Shown here: positions 17,379 to 26,778 of the stretch, one piece after another
Layout: each line of letters starts with the position of its first letter
How positions within the stretch are numbered: the stretch's first letter is position 1
From: Campylobacteraceae bacterium
GTDB lineage: Bacteria; Campylobacterota; Campylobacteria; Campylobacterales; Arcobacteraceae
NCBI GenBank assembly: GCA_013215945.1
Contig: JABSOM010000002.1
Span: 248,001-312,000, forward strand
Length of the DNA: 64,000 nt
Direction: 5' to 3'
The notes under the pieces: model-generated
Databases searched by the model: none
What the model saw: only the letters and a program-made list of their open reading frames with translations
Told to the model about the DNA's origin: nothing
Position numbers and translations under genes: made by a program

Positions 17379-20285
17379 ATGCGTTTAAGGTTTTATAAGT
17401 TAATACTGTTTGTTTTATTTTTTACTCTTAATTTAAGTGCTGATATAAATAACAAAACTCAAAAAATTTCAATTAATATTAATCAAAATAATCCTTTTCA
17501 TTTTTCTGGTTTTTATATGGCAAAATACAAAGGGTTTTACAAAAATAAAAACTTAGATCTTAGTTTTGTAAAACTTGAAAAACACAAGAATGCTTTAAAC
17601 GATGTTTTAAGTGAAAAAATAAACTTTTCTTTAGGCAGCAGTTCTTTGCTTATTCATAAATCGCGAAATAAAGATATTTATTTATTGTCTGCTTTATTTG
17701 AATCTTCGCCTTTGTTATTTTTAAGCCTTAAAAACAATAATATACATTCTTTAATAGATTTTATTGGGAAAAAAATATATCTTGGAGATAAACTTAGAGA
17801 TAAAGCTATCTTAGAGCTTATGTTATCTTCTAAAAATATTGATATTAATACACTTAAAATAGAAAATAAGCCCCCAAACATTGAAGACTTAATTAATAAA
17901 AAAGTAGACATAATTACTGCTTATGAAGGTATTGATTTACCTATATTAAATAAGTATGGTTTAGAAGTTAAAATGTTTTATCCAAAAGATTATGCTTTTG
18001 ATTTTTATGACAATATTTTATATACGAGCAAAAAATATGTAAATGAAAACCCTTTGATTGTAAGAGATTTTTATCTAAGCAGTATAGAAGGCTGGAAATA
18101 TGCTTTTAATAATATAAAAGAAACGGCTGAATTTATTTATAAAAATCATAATTACCAAAAATTAAGTTTAAAAGAGTTGATTTATGAAGGCGAACAGTTA
18201 AAAAAACATGCACTTAATAAAAATATATTTTCCAGCAAACTTTCAATGGAAAAATTAAGTATTATTAAACATTCTTACAATGTAATAGGTTTAATTAATA
18301 ATGATTATCCACTTGAAAATATCATTTATGAGCACAGCCACGGTTTTTTGAATCATGAAGAAATAGAATGGATTAAAAAGAATCCTATTATAAAAGCGTA
18401 TGTTTCTTCTTTAGCACCTCTTCATTTTATGGATGAAAAAAAAGCTTTAGGAATTTCTACTGAGTATTTAGATTTTATTGCTCACAAAACAGGTTTAAGT
18501 ATAGAATATCTTTGGAATATTCCTATAAAAAAAGCCCTAAATATGATGAAAAATTCTAATGAACTTGATATTTTATTAAGCCATACAAAAACAAAAGAAA
18601 AAGAGAAATATCTTAATTTTTCAAAAGCATATGTTAAAGCTCCTTTGGTTATTTATACTAGGAATGAAGATAATTCTATACAAAGTTTGGAAAATTTATC
18701 TTTTAAAACAATAGCTGTTGAAAAGAATTTTACTGCTATGAATATTTTGAAAGAAAAATATCCTAAAATTAAATTAAAAGTATATGAAAATTCAAATGAT
18801 GCTCTTAAAGCACTCTCTTTTTCCCGCGTAGATGCCTATATTGGTGTTTTACTTATTAGTAATTATCAGATTTTACATTCAGGTTATTCGAATATTAAAA
18901 TCGCAGCACCCACTCCTTTTAAAGCTTTAAAAGTATCTTTTGCTTTACAAAAAAACAATGAAATATTATTAAGTATTATTAATAAAACATTGGCTTTAAT
19001 GACACAAGAAGATATTAATCAAATCAAGTCAAAATGGTTTTCTTCAAAATCTTATAGAATAGAATATACCTACATTGTATATTCTATTCTTGTATTTCTT
19101 ATCATTTTGTCTATTATTTTATATGGTAATTCCAAATTAAAACTTGAAATCAAACAAAGAAAAAAAAGTGAAAAACTGTTTCGAATTATGTTTGAACAAG
19201 CTGCTGTGGGAGTGATTCTTTTAAACAGTAAAAATAAAGAGTTTATTACTGCTAATCAAAAGTGCTGCGAAATTTTTGATATGAGTATTAAAGATTTAGC
19301 CAAAAATGACTATGAAACAATGACTCATGAAGAAGACATATTTAAATCCCATGAATTTAATGCAGATCTTTATTCTAATGATATGCAAGATATTACAATA
19401 GAAAAGAGATATATTTTAAAAAACAAAAAAATGATATGGGTAAAACTTTCTGCAAAAAAAGCCAAAGATGAGCAAAAAGATGAGAACTATACTATTTTAA
19501 TGATTGAAGATATTAGCGAACAAAAAGATTTGGAATTACAAAAAATCGAGCAAAGTAAACTTTATCTACAGCAGTCTAAAATGATTTCAATGGGAGAAAT
19601 GATAGGTAATATTGCCCATCAGTGGAGACAGCCTTTAAGCGTTATTTCTTTGATTGCAACGGGTATTAAATTAAAAAACGAAATGGATTTACTGGAAAAA
19701 GATGATTTAATCGAAGGTATGGATAAAATCAATCATACTACACAACATTTGTCAAAAACAATAGATACATTTAGGAATTTTTTTAAATCAAGTAATTCAA
19801 AGTTATGGTTTAATTTAGACAGTATTTTTACTAATAATGAACATTTATTATTGGCTCCTTTTTTAAATGATGATATTGAAATAATAATTGAAATTGATGA
19901 TATACGCTTGTTTACACTTGAAAATGAGTTGGTACAAGTATTTCTAAATATTCTTAATAATGCAAAAGATGCCCTAAAAAGTAAACAAAAAGATAAAAAA
20001 TATATTTTTATACGTGCTTATAAAGAAAATAATGATGTTATTATCATTTTTAAAGACAATGCTTTTGGCCTAAAAAAAGAAATTTTAAACAGAGTATTTG
20101 AACCTTATTTTACAACCAAACATAAATCATCTGGAACAGGAGTTGGTTTATATATGAGTGAGGAAATTATATCAAAACATATGAATGGGTCTTTAGAAGT
20201 AAGTAATGTAGAATATACGCATAATAATATTCTATATACAGGTGCTCAGTTTAAGATTATTATTCCTATCTCTCTTGAGAATTAA
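17379..20285 (+). CDS. Hybrid sensor histidine kinase with two substrate-binding domains and PAS
   Basis: 968 aa. Signal peptide at residues 1-21 (LILFVLFFTLNLSADI); NMT1/THI5-like binding domain ~25-300; a second bacterial solute-binding (SBP_bac_3-like) domain ~325-560; one membrane helix ~562-585; PAS ~600-715; dimerisation/phosphoacceptor helix with H747 in GEMIGNIAHQWRQPLS; HATPase with N-box NILNNAKDALKS and G-box SSGTGVGLYMS. It is a periplasmic ligand sensor that phosphorylates an unknown response regulator, which is not adjacent. NMT1 domains bind thiamine-precursor-like or aromatic ligands in relatives. TATAAT (17354-17359) and AAGGG precede the start. Confidence 0.93.
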   Translation: MRLRFYKLILFVLFFTLNLSADINNKTQKISININQNNPFHFSGFYMAKYKGFYKNKNLDLSFVKLEKHKNALNDVLSEKINFSLGSSSLLIHKSRNKDIYLLSALFESSPLLFLSLKNNNIHSLIDFIGKKIYLGDKLRDKAILELMLSSKNIDINTLKIENKPPNIEDLINKKVDIITAYEGIDLPILNKYGLEVKMFYPKDYAFDFYDNILYTSKKYVNENPLIVRDFYLSSIEGWKYAFNNIKETAEFIYKNHNYQKLSLKELIYEGEQLKKHALNKNIFSSKLSMEKLSIIKHSYNVIGLINNDYPLENIIYEHSHGFLNHEEIEWIKKNPIIKAYVSSLAPLHFMDEKKALGISTEYLDFIAHKTGLSIEYLWNIPIKKALNMMKNSNELDILLSHTKTKEKEKYLNFSKAYVKAPLVIYTRNEDNSIQSLENLSFKTIAVEKNFTAMNILKEKYPKIKLKVYENSNDALKALSFSRVDAYIGVLLISNYQILHSGYSNIKIAAPTPFKALKVSFALQKNNEILLSIINKTLALMTQEDINQIKSKWFSSKSYRIEYTYIVYSILVFLIILSIILYGNSKLKLEIKQRKKSEKLFRIMFEQAAVGVILLNSKNKEFITANQKCCEIFDMSIKDLAKNDYETMTHEEDIFKSHEFNADLYSNDMQDITIEKRYILKNKKMIWVKLSAKKAKDEQKDENYTILMIEDISEQKDLELQKIEQSKLYLQQSKMISMGEMIGNIAHQWRQPLSVISLIATGIKLKNEMDLLEKDDLIEGMDKINHTTQHLSKTIDTFRNFFKSSNSKLWFNLDSIFTNNEHLLLAPFLNDDIEIIIEIDDIRLFTLENELVQVFLNILNNAKDALKSKQKDKKYIFIRAYKENNDVIIIFKDNAFGLKKEILNRVFEPYFTTKHKSSGTGVGLYMSEEIISKHMNGSLEVSNVEYTHNNILYTGAQFKIIIPISLEN

Positions 20286-20286
20286 A

Positions 20287-21252
20287 CTATTGTTTGTTTA
20301 AATAGTTTAATATTCTTTTTTCTAAAAAATATTTTGGTTTAAAAATACTTCCTTCAATAAAACCAACATGGCCACCTTTTTTATAAAGCTCAAGGCTAAT
20401 AGAAGAAGAAAGTTCTTCTTTTTTTGGTAAATTAGAGGGCTGCATAAAAGGATCATCAAGGGCTTGAATAATAAGTGTTGGTATGGTAATATTTTTTAAA
20501 AACTGTTTTGCACTGCAGCGCTCATAATACTGCGCGGCTGAAGCAAAACCATACATTTTTGCTGTGTATACATTGTCAAATTCTTCTATGCTTTTTATTT
20601 TTTTTACTTCTTCTTTTTTAATACCTAAATAAGCTTGCATATCATGATGTTCGTATTTGTTTTCTAAAGAAACAATTAAACGCTTTAATAAATGCCGTTG
20701 ATAAATACGTGCAAAACCTTCATTAATGCTTTTGGCACTAATCTCTAATTGTAAAGGGGCACAAATTGAAACAGCAGCTTTTAATGGATTTTTGTTATTT
20801 TCACCTAAGAGTTTTAACAACATATTTCCACCCATAGAATAAGCAATGGCAAAAAGTTCACAGTGTTTGTATTGTTTTTTTAGATGTTCTAACCAAAACA
20901 AAGCATCTTTTGTATCTCCACTGTGATACGCATAAGGACTGCGATTTATTTTTCCGGAACACCCTCTAAAATGCATAAGCACAGAAGTATAGTTTTCTTT
21001 TTTTAACGCTTGCATAATTCCTTGTATATAAGGGGATTCGTGTGAGCCTTCTAAACCATGAAATAAAACAACAATTTTTTTTCTATTGTTCATTTTTTCT
21101 TTATTAAACCAAAAACACTCAAGAAAATCACCATCTTCTAATTCAAAGGTTTCTATCTCCATTTTTAAAGAATGTTTTTTTCTAAATAAAGCAGGGTAGA
21201 GTGTTTGAATATGCCTGTTTCGTAATAAAAAACCAGGATCAAAATGGTTCAT
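20287..21252 (-). CDS. YheT-family alpha/beta hydrolase
   Basis: 321 aa from the ATG at 21252, chosen because AGGAAGG lies just upstream and the family begins near FDPGFLLRNRHIQTLYP; the frame is open for 18 codons further up. Alpha/beta hydrolase signatures: FHGLEGSHESPY (oxyanion region), nucleophile elbow AYSMGGN (the first Gly of GxSxG is Ala), LDDPFM (acid) and GGHVGFIEG (His). The family includes YheT and eukaryotic ABHD1/3 lipases or esterases; the physiological substrate in bacteria is unknown. It converges with the sensor kinase gene, ends one base apart. Confidence 0.9.
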   Translation of the reverse strand: MNHFDPGFLLRNRHIQTLYPALFRKKHSLKMEIETFELEDGDFLECFWFNKEKMNNRKKIVVLFHGLEGSHESPYIQGIMQALKKENYTSVLMHFRGCSGKINRSPYAYHSGDTKDALFWLEHLKKQYKHCELFAIAYSMGGNMLLKLLGENNKNPLKAAVSICAPLQLEISAKSINEGFARIYQRHLLKRLIVSLENKYEHHDMQAYLGIKKEEVKKIKSIEEFDNVYTAKMYGFASAAQYYERCSAKQFLKNITIPTLIIQALDDPFMQPSNLPKKEELSSSISLELYKKGGHVGFIEGSIFKPKYFLEKRILNYLNKQ

Positions 21253-21338
21253 CTTATAACCTTCCTTCTTGAAAAATTCTAAAAAATTAAATGGTATTAT
21301 AGTCAAATTTAATTATAATACTTTTTTAAAGGCCAAAT

Positions 21339-22310
21339 ATGAAAAAAAAATATTTTATTAATCGAATTTATATCAGCAAACAAGACAAACTCTATAATGT
21401 AAAAGCAGAATTACAAGAACTTGGTTTGCTTTGGAATACTAAAGAAAACCATTATTATAATAAATATGAAATTTCCAAAAGTAGTATGGATGCTATTATG
21501 TGGATATGCAAAAAGAATGATTTTTCCTATGAGCTAAAAAAAGAAGAATACGAAGACATAACACAAAGACTTCAAAGCCAGTATAAAATACTCTCAATTA
21601 GTGAGCTTACTTTTGCCATTGTTAATAGAAAAGACGATAAATATATTTATATTATTTCTGTTTATAAAGATGTTCTAAGTGATACTGTAAATATTTTGGA
21701 TAATAAAAATGCGAAACATTTTTCTTTTGTAAGTAAAGTTAGTGATTCTAAAAATACAATTTTGGCTATTTATTCGTATTTACAAGATAAAGAACATGAA
21801 TTTAAAGAAAATATTATTGATTTTGATTTTGATGGTTTTTTATTAAAAATGTCAGTTTTATTAAGTGAGTTTACGAATGAAAAAGATGTGTATGGGAAGA
21901 TAAATAAATTTAAGTATTATATGATTTCTAAACTCAGCGATAACGTTTTTTTATGCAATAGTGTTAAAGGATTTTTTCCTGAAACAAACTTTTATTTAAA
22001 CAAAGGAAAAATTACTTCTTCGTATTCAAAAAACAATCTTAATAAAGAACAAGAAAATAAAATATGGAAATTTTTATATTACAACAGAGATAGGGTTGCA
22101 GTTGAACATAAACCAAGCTTATGGGAGTTATTTGCCAATAATAGGATTAGTGTAAGTATTGATGGTTTTGAAACAAAAATGCCTATTTGTGATGTAAAAT
22201 GGAATAATGGAAATATAATAGTTCATGTATTTAATGGCAATAAAAAGGTTAGTTTAAATAAAACCTTTAGAAAAGAAGAACTTTGGGCTGAAGTTCTAAA
22301 GAATAGGTAA
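21339..22310 (+). CDS. Hypothetical 323-aa protein
   Basis: Not recognised. A soluble 323-aa protein starting MKKKYFINRIYISKQDKLYN. The first ~60 residues (VKAELQELGLLWNTKENHYY) read like a short domain in which a value is transformed before use, and the rest is mixed alpha/beta with many aromatic residues. Divergent from yheT, with a promoter in the 86-base gap (TATAAT-like TATAAT at ~21315). A 58-aa gene begins 3 bases after its stop, suggesting an operon of two. Confidence 0.65.
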   Translation: MKKKYFINRIYISKQDKLYNVKAELQELGLLWNTKENHYYNKYEISKSSMDAIMWICKKNDFSYELKKEEYEDITQRLQSQYKILSISELTFAIVNRKDDKYIYIISVYKDVLSDTVNILDNKNAKHFSFVSKVSDSKNTILAIYSYLQDKEHEFKENIIDFDFDGFLLKMSVLLSEFTNEKDVYGKINKFKYYMISKLSDNVFLCNSVKGFFPETNFYLNKGKITSSYSKNNLNKEQENKIWKFLYYNRDRVAVEHKPSLWELFANNRISVSIDGFETKMPICDVKWNNGNIIVHVFNGNKKVSLNKTFRKEELWAEVLKNR

Positions 22311-22313
22311 AAA

Positions 22314-22490
22314 ATGTTAATAAAAAAAATATTATTAGAAATACTTGGATTATTTAAAAAAGTAAAAAGATATCCCTGTATTCTTTGGGATGGTAAAACA
22401 ATGTCTTACCTAGATTTGAGTAATGAAGAAATTTCAAGCATGAAAAAAGAAAACAAAGATCTGGTAATTACTAAAAAAGAAGAGTTATAA
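22314..22490 (+). CDS. Hypothetical 58-aa protein
   Basis: ATG at 22314 and stop at 22488-22490 give 58 codons. The protein begins MLIKKILLEILGLFKKVKRY and continues with PCILWDGKTMSYLDLSNEE; the N-terminus could be a short amphipathic basic helix. It starts 3 bases after the 323-aa gene and no other frame is better here. Function unknown. The small size and close spacing suggest an accessory peptide of the upstream gene, or chance. Confidence 0.45.
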   Translation: MLIKKILLEILGLFKKVKRYPCILWDGKTMSYLDLSNEEISSMKKENKDLVITKKEEL

Positions 22491-22494
22491 ACTC

Positions 22495-23907
22495 TTATTT
22501 TTTAAAAGGACCACAAACAAGAGCTTTTTCAAGGCCTGCACTTAAATGATCTAAACCATGGACCAGCTTTTCTTCCTTTATTAGCACATCAACAATTTGA
22601 GAAGAATATTTAATAGCACTTTCTTTCATCATTCCTAACATTGGCCAACCCCATAGTGCTGATAAAGTGATATCCTCTTTTACAAAATGTGCTTGGGTTA
22701 AAAATGTACAAGATATAACACCTTCAACCGCACTTCTATTTGTAGAACTGCCTCCTACTAAATCAATAATAACAGATTTTTTTGGAATATCATTTTTTAA
22801 ATGATCATTAGAAATAAGATATACTTTTCCTCTTAATTCAATAGGTAATTCTGCTGCATTTACAATAAGATCTACATCTTTAAGGTAGGCTTTTATATTT
22901 TCTGGGCTTGTTTGCGTACGTCCAAGAACATGAATTTTTTTAATACCTTGATTGTATAATTCATGCATGGCACCACGTCCCACATTTCCATAACCTAAAA
23001 CAATCACTTTGGCATCTTTTATATCCAAGTTTGCTTTATTTTCTTTTAATAATTTAATACCATATCTTGCCCCTGCCATTCCAGTTACATGCAAACACTG
23101 AATGCGTCTTAAGCCAAAGGGTAAAGGAGGGTGTTCTTTTCTGTATTCTTTTATTGCTTGAATTCCTTGTTCTTTTTCAAAAACATGTAAATCAAAAAGA
23201 TGACACTTGTTTGTTTTTAGTTTTTCTAATAAATCCTTGTTATTAAAGTCTTTTGAATCATAAAAATACAAACAGTCTTCGCCTAGGTTTTTTATTTCTT
23301 CAAAGACAGTATTTTCATTTAATAATTGTAAAGAAAGCGGATTTCTATTTCCTGCTCTTCTAATAGCACCTGCTAAACGCTCATTTCGTCCAAGAACATG
23401 GATTTTAAGTTTGGAAATTTGATTGTTTTTAATAAAGTTTTTCAAAGCTTCTTTCATAGAAACTCTTGCTAAAATTTCTTCGTCATCTTGGATCTTAGGA
23501 GATTCAAGAATTTCTTCCATAGCAATAACATTGATTTTTTTCTCTTGTAATAACTTGGCTCTTGCAGGAAAAGAGTGAAAGTGAGCCATACAAAAAAGAG
23601 TAGAGTTTTTTTTCATTAATTCTATTGATTCTAAAGAAGGGCCTTTGAATTTTATAATCATGTCTTTATTAAGATAAATATCTTCTTCATTTTGCAGTAT
23701 TGCACCTGCATCTAGATATTCTTGATCCGAAAAATCAACACCTAAACCAGCACCTTCTTCTACAAAAATATTTAAACCAGCTTCAATTAATTTTTTTACA
23801 TCTAAAGGAATAAGAGCAACTCTTTTTTCCAAACCAGAAGGATTTTCAGGGGATTCTATTTCTTTTACTAAAGCGATATTTTTAAAAGCGATTAAATTTT
23901 GTTCCAT
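22495..23907 (-). CDS. Alanine dehydrogenase / PNT-type NAD(P)-binding oxidoreductase
   Basis: 470 aa, about 100 longer than alanine dehydrogenase. The N-terminal part has the AlaDH/PNT pattern (VKEIESPENPSGLEKRVALI, FVEEGAGLGVDFSDQEYLDAGA, MAHFHSFP) and the C-terminal half the Rossmann site VIVLGYGNVGRGAMHEL. A saccharopine-dehydrogenase-like relative is also possible. The extra central segment (~150-250) is not recognised. Substrate and direction of the NAD-linked reaction cannot be fixed. It converges with the 58-aa gene and stands alone on the minus strand. Confidence 0.75.
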   Translation of the reverse strand: MEQNLIAFKNIALVKEIESPENPSGLEKRVALIPLDVKKLIEAGLNIFVEEGAGLGVDFSDQEYLDAGAILQNEEDIYLNKDMIIKFKGPSLESIELMKKNSTLFCMAHFHSFPARAKLLQEKKINVIAMEEILESPKIQDDEEILARVSMKEALKNFIKNNQISKLKIHVLGRNERLAGAIRRAGNRNPLSLQLLNENTVFEEIKNLGEDCLYFYDSKDFNNKDLLEKLKTNKCHLFDLHVFEKEQGIQAIKEYRKEHPPLPFGLRRIQCLHVTGMAGARYGIKLLKENKANLDIKDAKVIVLGYGNVGRGAMHELYNQGIKKIHVLGRTQTSPENIKAYLKDVDLIVNAAELPIELRGKVYLISNDHLKNDIPKKSVIIDLVGGSSTNRSAVEGVISCTFLTQAHFVKEDITLSALWGWPMLGMMKESAIKYSSQIVDVLIKEEKLVHGLDHLSAGLEKALVCGPFKK

Positions 23908-24034
23908 AATAATTCCAATTTTTTGTAATTTACTAAGTTAAAGTGATAAGCATAAGACTTTAGTGTATTAGCAGTTAAGACAGGTATTCTAGCTTATATT
24001 AGCTTGAAGAGCTATAAAGATATACGCTTAATAT

Positions 24035-25318
24035 TTATCTAAATAAATCTTGTGGATTAATATGATAAGAATCTTTAGTGGCTTGAAAAGTAAGAGTATA
24101 ATCAACTCTTCCTACTACATATCCTTTTTTAATCCATTTCCCAACTCGCAAGGTGGGTGAGATTTGATCTAAATGAGAATAAATAGTATGTAAACCTTTA
24201 GAGTGTTGAACAATTACGACATTTTCTAATAAACCAGAGGCTTTTTTCGCATAAACAATTTTTCCATTTAAAACGTTAAATACCTTGGATTTTCTTTTAT
24301 TGGTTTTTAGTACAATAGATTCATTAAAAAGTTTTATTTTATAAACTGAATCATAATAATTTCCAAATTTTTTGATTATTGTGTAGGACTTTAGAGGAGC
24401 AATGGTTTTAGGTCCTCTGTATTTAGATATTTTAATTCCTCGGGTAGAAGATCCTATCATTCTTACATCTAAGTCAATTTCTTCACTGTATCTTTGGCTT
24501 ACTTCTTTTTGACTTTTGGCTTTTGATTTTTTACTTGATCGTTGTGCCCGTAAACGTTTCGCTCGGCTCTTTTTTAATGCAAGTAGTCTTGCTTTTGCTT
24601 TTTTGTTTTGTTTTACTTTTAAAATGTTTAGTTTCCCAAGTAAAGAAGAAAGTTTATTTTGTTGAAGCACAACTTTTTTTAAAGCTTTTTGATAGAGTTT
24701 ATGTTTTGTTTCTAAAGAGAGTAGGTCTTTTGAATGTCTTTTTTTAAGCCCTTGTATTAGTTCTCTTTTTTTAATTCTTCCTTTTATATAAGAGGCTATT
24801 TCTTTTATCTTTTGTTCATTTTTTCTTTTGTCTTGGGATATTTTTAAATAATTGCTGTCAATTTTCAAAAGTTTATCTTTTGAATGCTGAGATAAAAGAT
24901 TATAAATCTCTTGATTTATTAGGGCATCTAAAGAGTCTTTTGATGCTAATTCTAAAGCAATAGAGCTTGTAAAATTATTGATAATAACATTAACAATTTG
25001 TTCTTCTTGTTCTTTTTTTTGATATTTCAAATGAGAAGAAGATTTAAGCAGTTTTTTTAAACTTCCTTGGGATTTATTTAACAAGGTTTCGTGGGTTTTA
25101 ATATCTTTATTAATAAGAGATATTTTAACTTCAAGTTTTTTTAATTGAAAATCTTGTTTTTTTATTTGGAAAGCCAAATCTTTTATTTTTAAGGTCGTTG
25201 TTTTTTGTTTTTTTTGACTTAACTTAAAATTTTTTTTGTTGCTTGAAATTTTAATATCAAGATTATTTGCACTTAGGAAAACAAAAGATAAAAACAGTGA
25301 AAGTAAAAACTTATTCAT
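24035..25318 (-). CDS. envC: EnvC-like murein hydrolase activator (degenerate LytM domain)
   Basis: 427 aa: signal peptide (FLLSLFLSFVFLSANN), then long Lys/Gln-rich coiled coils (~25-250), then a C-terminal LytM/M23 fold. The fold is recognised by VVIVQHSKGLHTIYSHLDQI and VGKWIKKGYVVGRV. The catalytic HxxxD is missing, and the final HxH (normally PHLHFE) reads DYTLTFQ, so zinc peptidase activity is lost, exactly as in EnvC, which activates amidases at the septum under FtsEX control. Its start overlaps the end of ftsX by 8 bases and has no clear ribosome site, so it is coupled to ftsX. Confidence 0.88.
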   Translation of the reverse strand: MNKFLLSLFLSFVFLSANNLDIKISSNKKNFKLSQKKQKTTTLKIKDLAFQIKKQDFQLKKLEVKISLINKDIKTHETLLNKSQGSLKKLLKSSSHLKYQKKEQEEQIVNVIINNFTSSIALELASKDSLDALINQEIYNLLSQHSKDKLLKIDSNYLKISQDKRKNEQKIKEIASYIKGRIKKRELIQGLKKRHSKDLLSLETKHKLYQKALKKVVLQQNKLSSLLGKLNILKVKQNKKAKARLLALKKSRAKRLRAQRSSKKSKAKSQKEVSQRYSEEIDLDVRMIGSSTRGIKISKYRGPKTIAPLKSYTIIKKFGNYYDSVYKIKLFNESIVLKTNKRKSKVFNVLNGKIVYAKKASGLLENVVIVQHSKGLHTIYSHLDQISPTLRVGKWIKKGYVVGRVDYTLTFQATKDSYHINPQDLFR

Positions 25319-26129
25319 TGGAGATTTTATAGGAAATTAATACAGACATTACTGTAATAAAAGAAATTCCAAAAGATAAAAGAAATAGATTAATAATTTG
25401 TGTTTGAACATTTAGTTTAGTATGAACAATATCTTGAAGTTCAAGTGGAATAAACATATTCATATTCATAGATACAAATACAACCAAAGAAGAAATAAGT
25501 ATAAAAGCTATAAAAGCGCTAAATAAAGCCTGTTTTATAATACGTGAGGCTGAATATAAAATGGATGCGCCATGCAGTTGAAGAATGCTTATTTGTCTTG
25601 AATTTTCATAAAACCATATTTTAACTTGTTTGGCAATAATAATTATTGTAAAGATACTAATAATAGTAAAAACAATAACAACAATTTGATTAATTATTAG
25701 TAAAAGTAAATACACTTGATTATGGTTTTTAGAAAAAATCTCAATTCTTTTAATATTTTTATTAAGGCTTAGTTCTTTTTTTATTTTCTTTAATTGTGAA
25801 GTAGTTGGAAAGTCTTTTAATTGTATTTTATAAAAAAAAGGCAGTTTACTTTTTAATAAATTAAGGGATTCAAAAGACAAGTCTTTTTTTAGTTTGTTAA
25901 TAATTTTGTCTTTTTTTAATCGTGTAACTGTTTTTATCTCAAAAGAAGACATTTTCTTTAGTTTATCATTGATTAAAGGGGTATGAGTAATGATTACAAT
26001 GCTGTAATCATTTGAAATACTTTCTTTGTAATCTTTAATAATATTATTCGTAAATAAATATATGGTAAAGGTTAATAACATAAATGCCAAAGGAATGACA
26101 AAAGCCAAATGATTTTTAAGAGACTTCAT
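25311..26129 (-). CDS. ftsX: Cell-division protein FtsX
   Basis: About 272 aa from the ATG at 26129; the frame continues upstream to a TTG at 26147 with an internal ATG at 26141, so the exact start is uncertain. A GGA sits 8 bases before 26129. Four membrane segments in FtsX order: one near the N-terminus, a periplasmic loop (~45-145), then three at the C-terminus (VVIVFTIISIFTIIIIAKQV etc.). With FtsE it makes the ABC-like complex that controls the EnvC-type coiled-coil activator encoded next. Overlaps ftsE by 14 bases and envC by 8. Confidence 0.9.
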   Translation of the reverse strand: MKSLKNHLAFVIPLAFMLLTFTIYLFTNNIIKDYKESISNDYSIVIITHTPLINDKLKKMSSFEIKTVTRLKKDKIINKLKKDLSFESLNLLKSKLPFFYKIQLKDFPTTSQLKKIKKELSLNKNIKRIEIFSKNHNQVYLLLLIINQIVVIVFTIISIFTIIIIAKQVKIWFYENSRQISILQLHGASILYSASRIIKQALFSAFIAFILISSLVVFVSMNMNMFIPLELQDIVHTKLNVQTQIINLFLLSFGISFITVMSVLISYKISNE

Positions 26130-26778
26130 AAATAATTCCATCTTCAATTGAGAGTTGTTTAAAAATAATTCCTAGGTTTTTAGGAACTCTGTGTGTTACA
26201 ACAACTACAGTGATTCCTAGTTGCTCATTTGCCCCTTTAAGTAAGTTCCATACTAATTGGGCTGAATAATCATCTAAGTTTCCTGTGGGTTCATCTGCTA
26301 TTATTATTTTAGGATTGTGAGCTAAAGCTCTTGCAACTGCAACTCTTTGTTGCTCACCCCCACTTAATTCATTTGGATAATACCCTTTTCTATGAGAAAG
26401 TTTTACATGAGATAAAAGTTTCAAGGCTTGGTTCATAGAAATTTCATTGCTGTAACCATTGATTTTTAAAGGAATCATAATATTCTCTTCAATAGTAAGT
26501 TCATTGATTAGTTTATAATCTTGAAAAATAATACCAATATCTTTTCTAAGACTTCTTAGTTGTTTTTTATTTATTGCATTAATTTGTTTACCATCAATAA
26601 TTAACGAGCCGTGTTTTAAGGCTATTTCTCCATAAAAAGACTTAAGAAGAGTAGATTTACCCGAGCCACTAGTGCCCCCAATAAATACAAATTCTTTTTC
26701 TTTTATTTTAAAACTTCCTTTTTTAATAATGAATTTATTTTCATCATAAGCAAGATAAATATTTTTGGCTTCTATCAT
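26116..26778 (-). CDS. ftsE: Cell-division ATP-binding protein FtsE
   Basis: 220-aa ABC ATPase: Walker A GGTSGSGKST (~34-43), Q-loop FQDYKLINELTIEENI, signature LSGGEQQRVAVARALA and Walker B IIIADEPTGNLD followed by the H-loop VVVTHR. The order ftsE-ftsX-envC with overlapping genes identifies it as FtsE rather than LolD or another small exporter ATPase. It starts directly after trmB (no gap) and is probably transcribed from upstream of the pseudouridine synthase gene. Confidence 0.93.
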   Translation of the reverse strand: MIEAKNIYLAYDENKFIIKKGSFKIKEKEFVFIGGTSGSGKSTLLKSFYGEIALKHGSLIIDGKQINAINKKQLRSLRKDIGIIFQDYKLINELTIEENIMIPLKINGYSNEISMNQALKLLSHVKLSHRKGYYPNELSGGEQQRVAVARALAHNPKIIIADEPTGNLDDYSAQLVWNLLKGANEQLGITVVVVTHRVPKNLGIIFKQLSIEDGIIYEVS

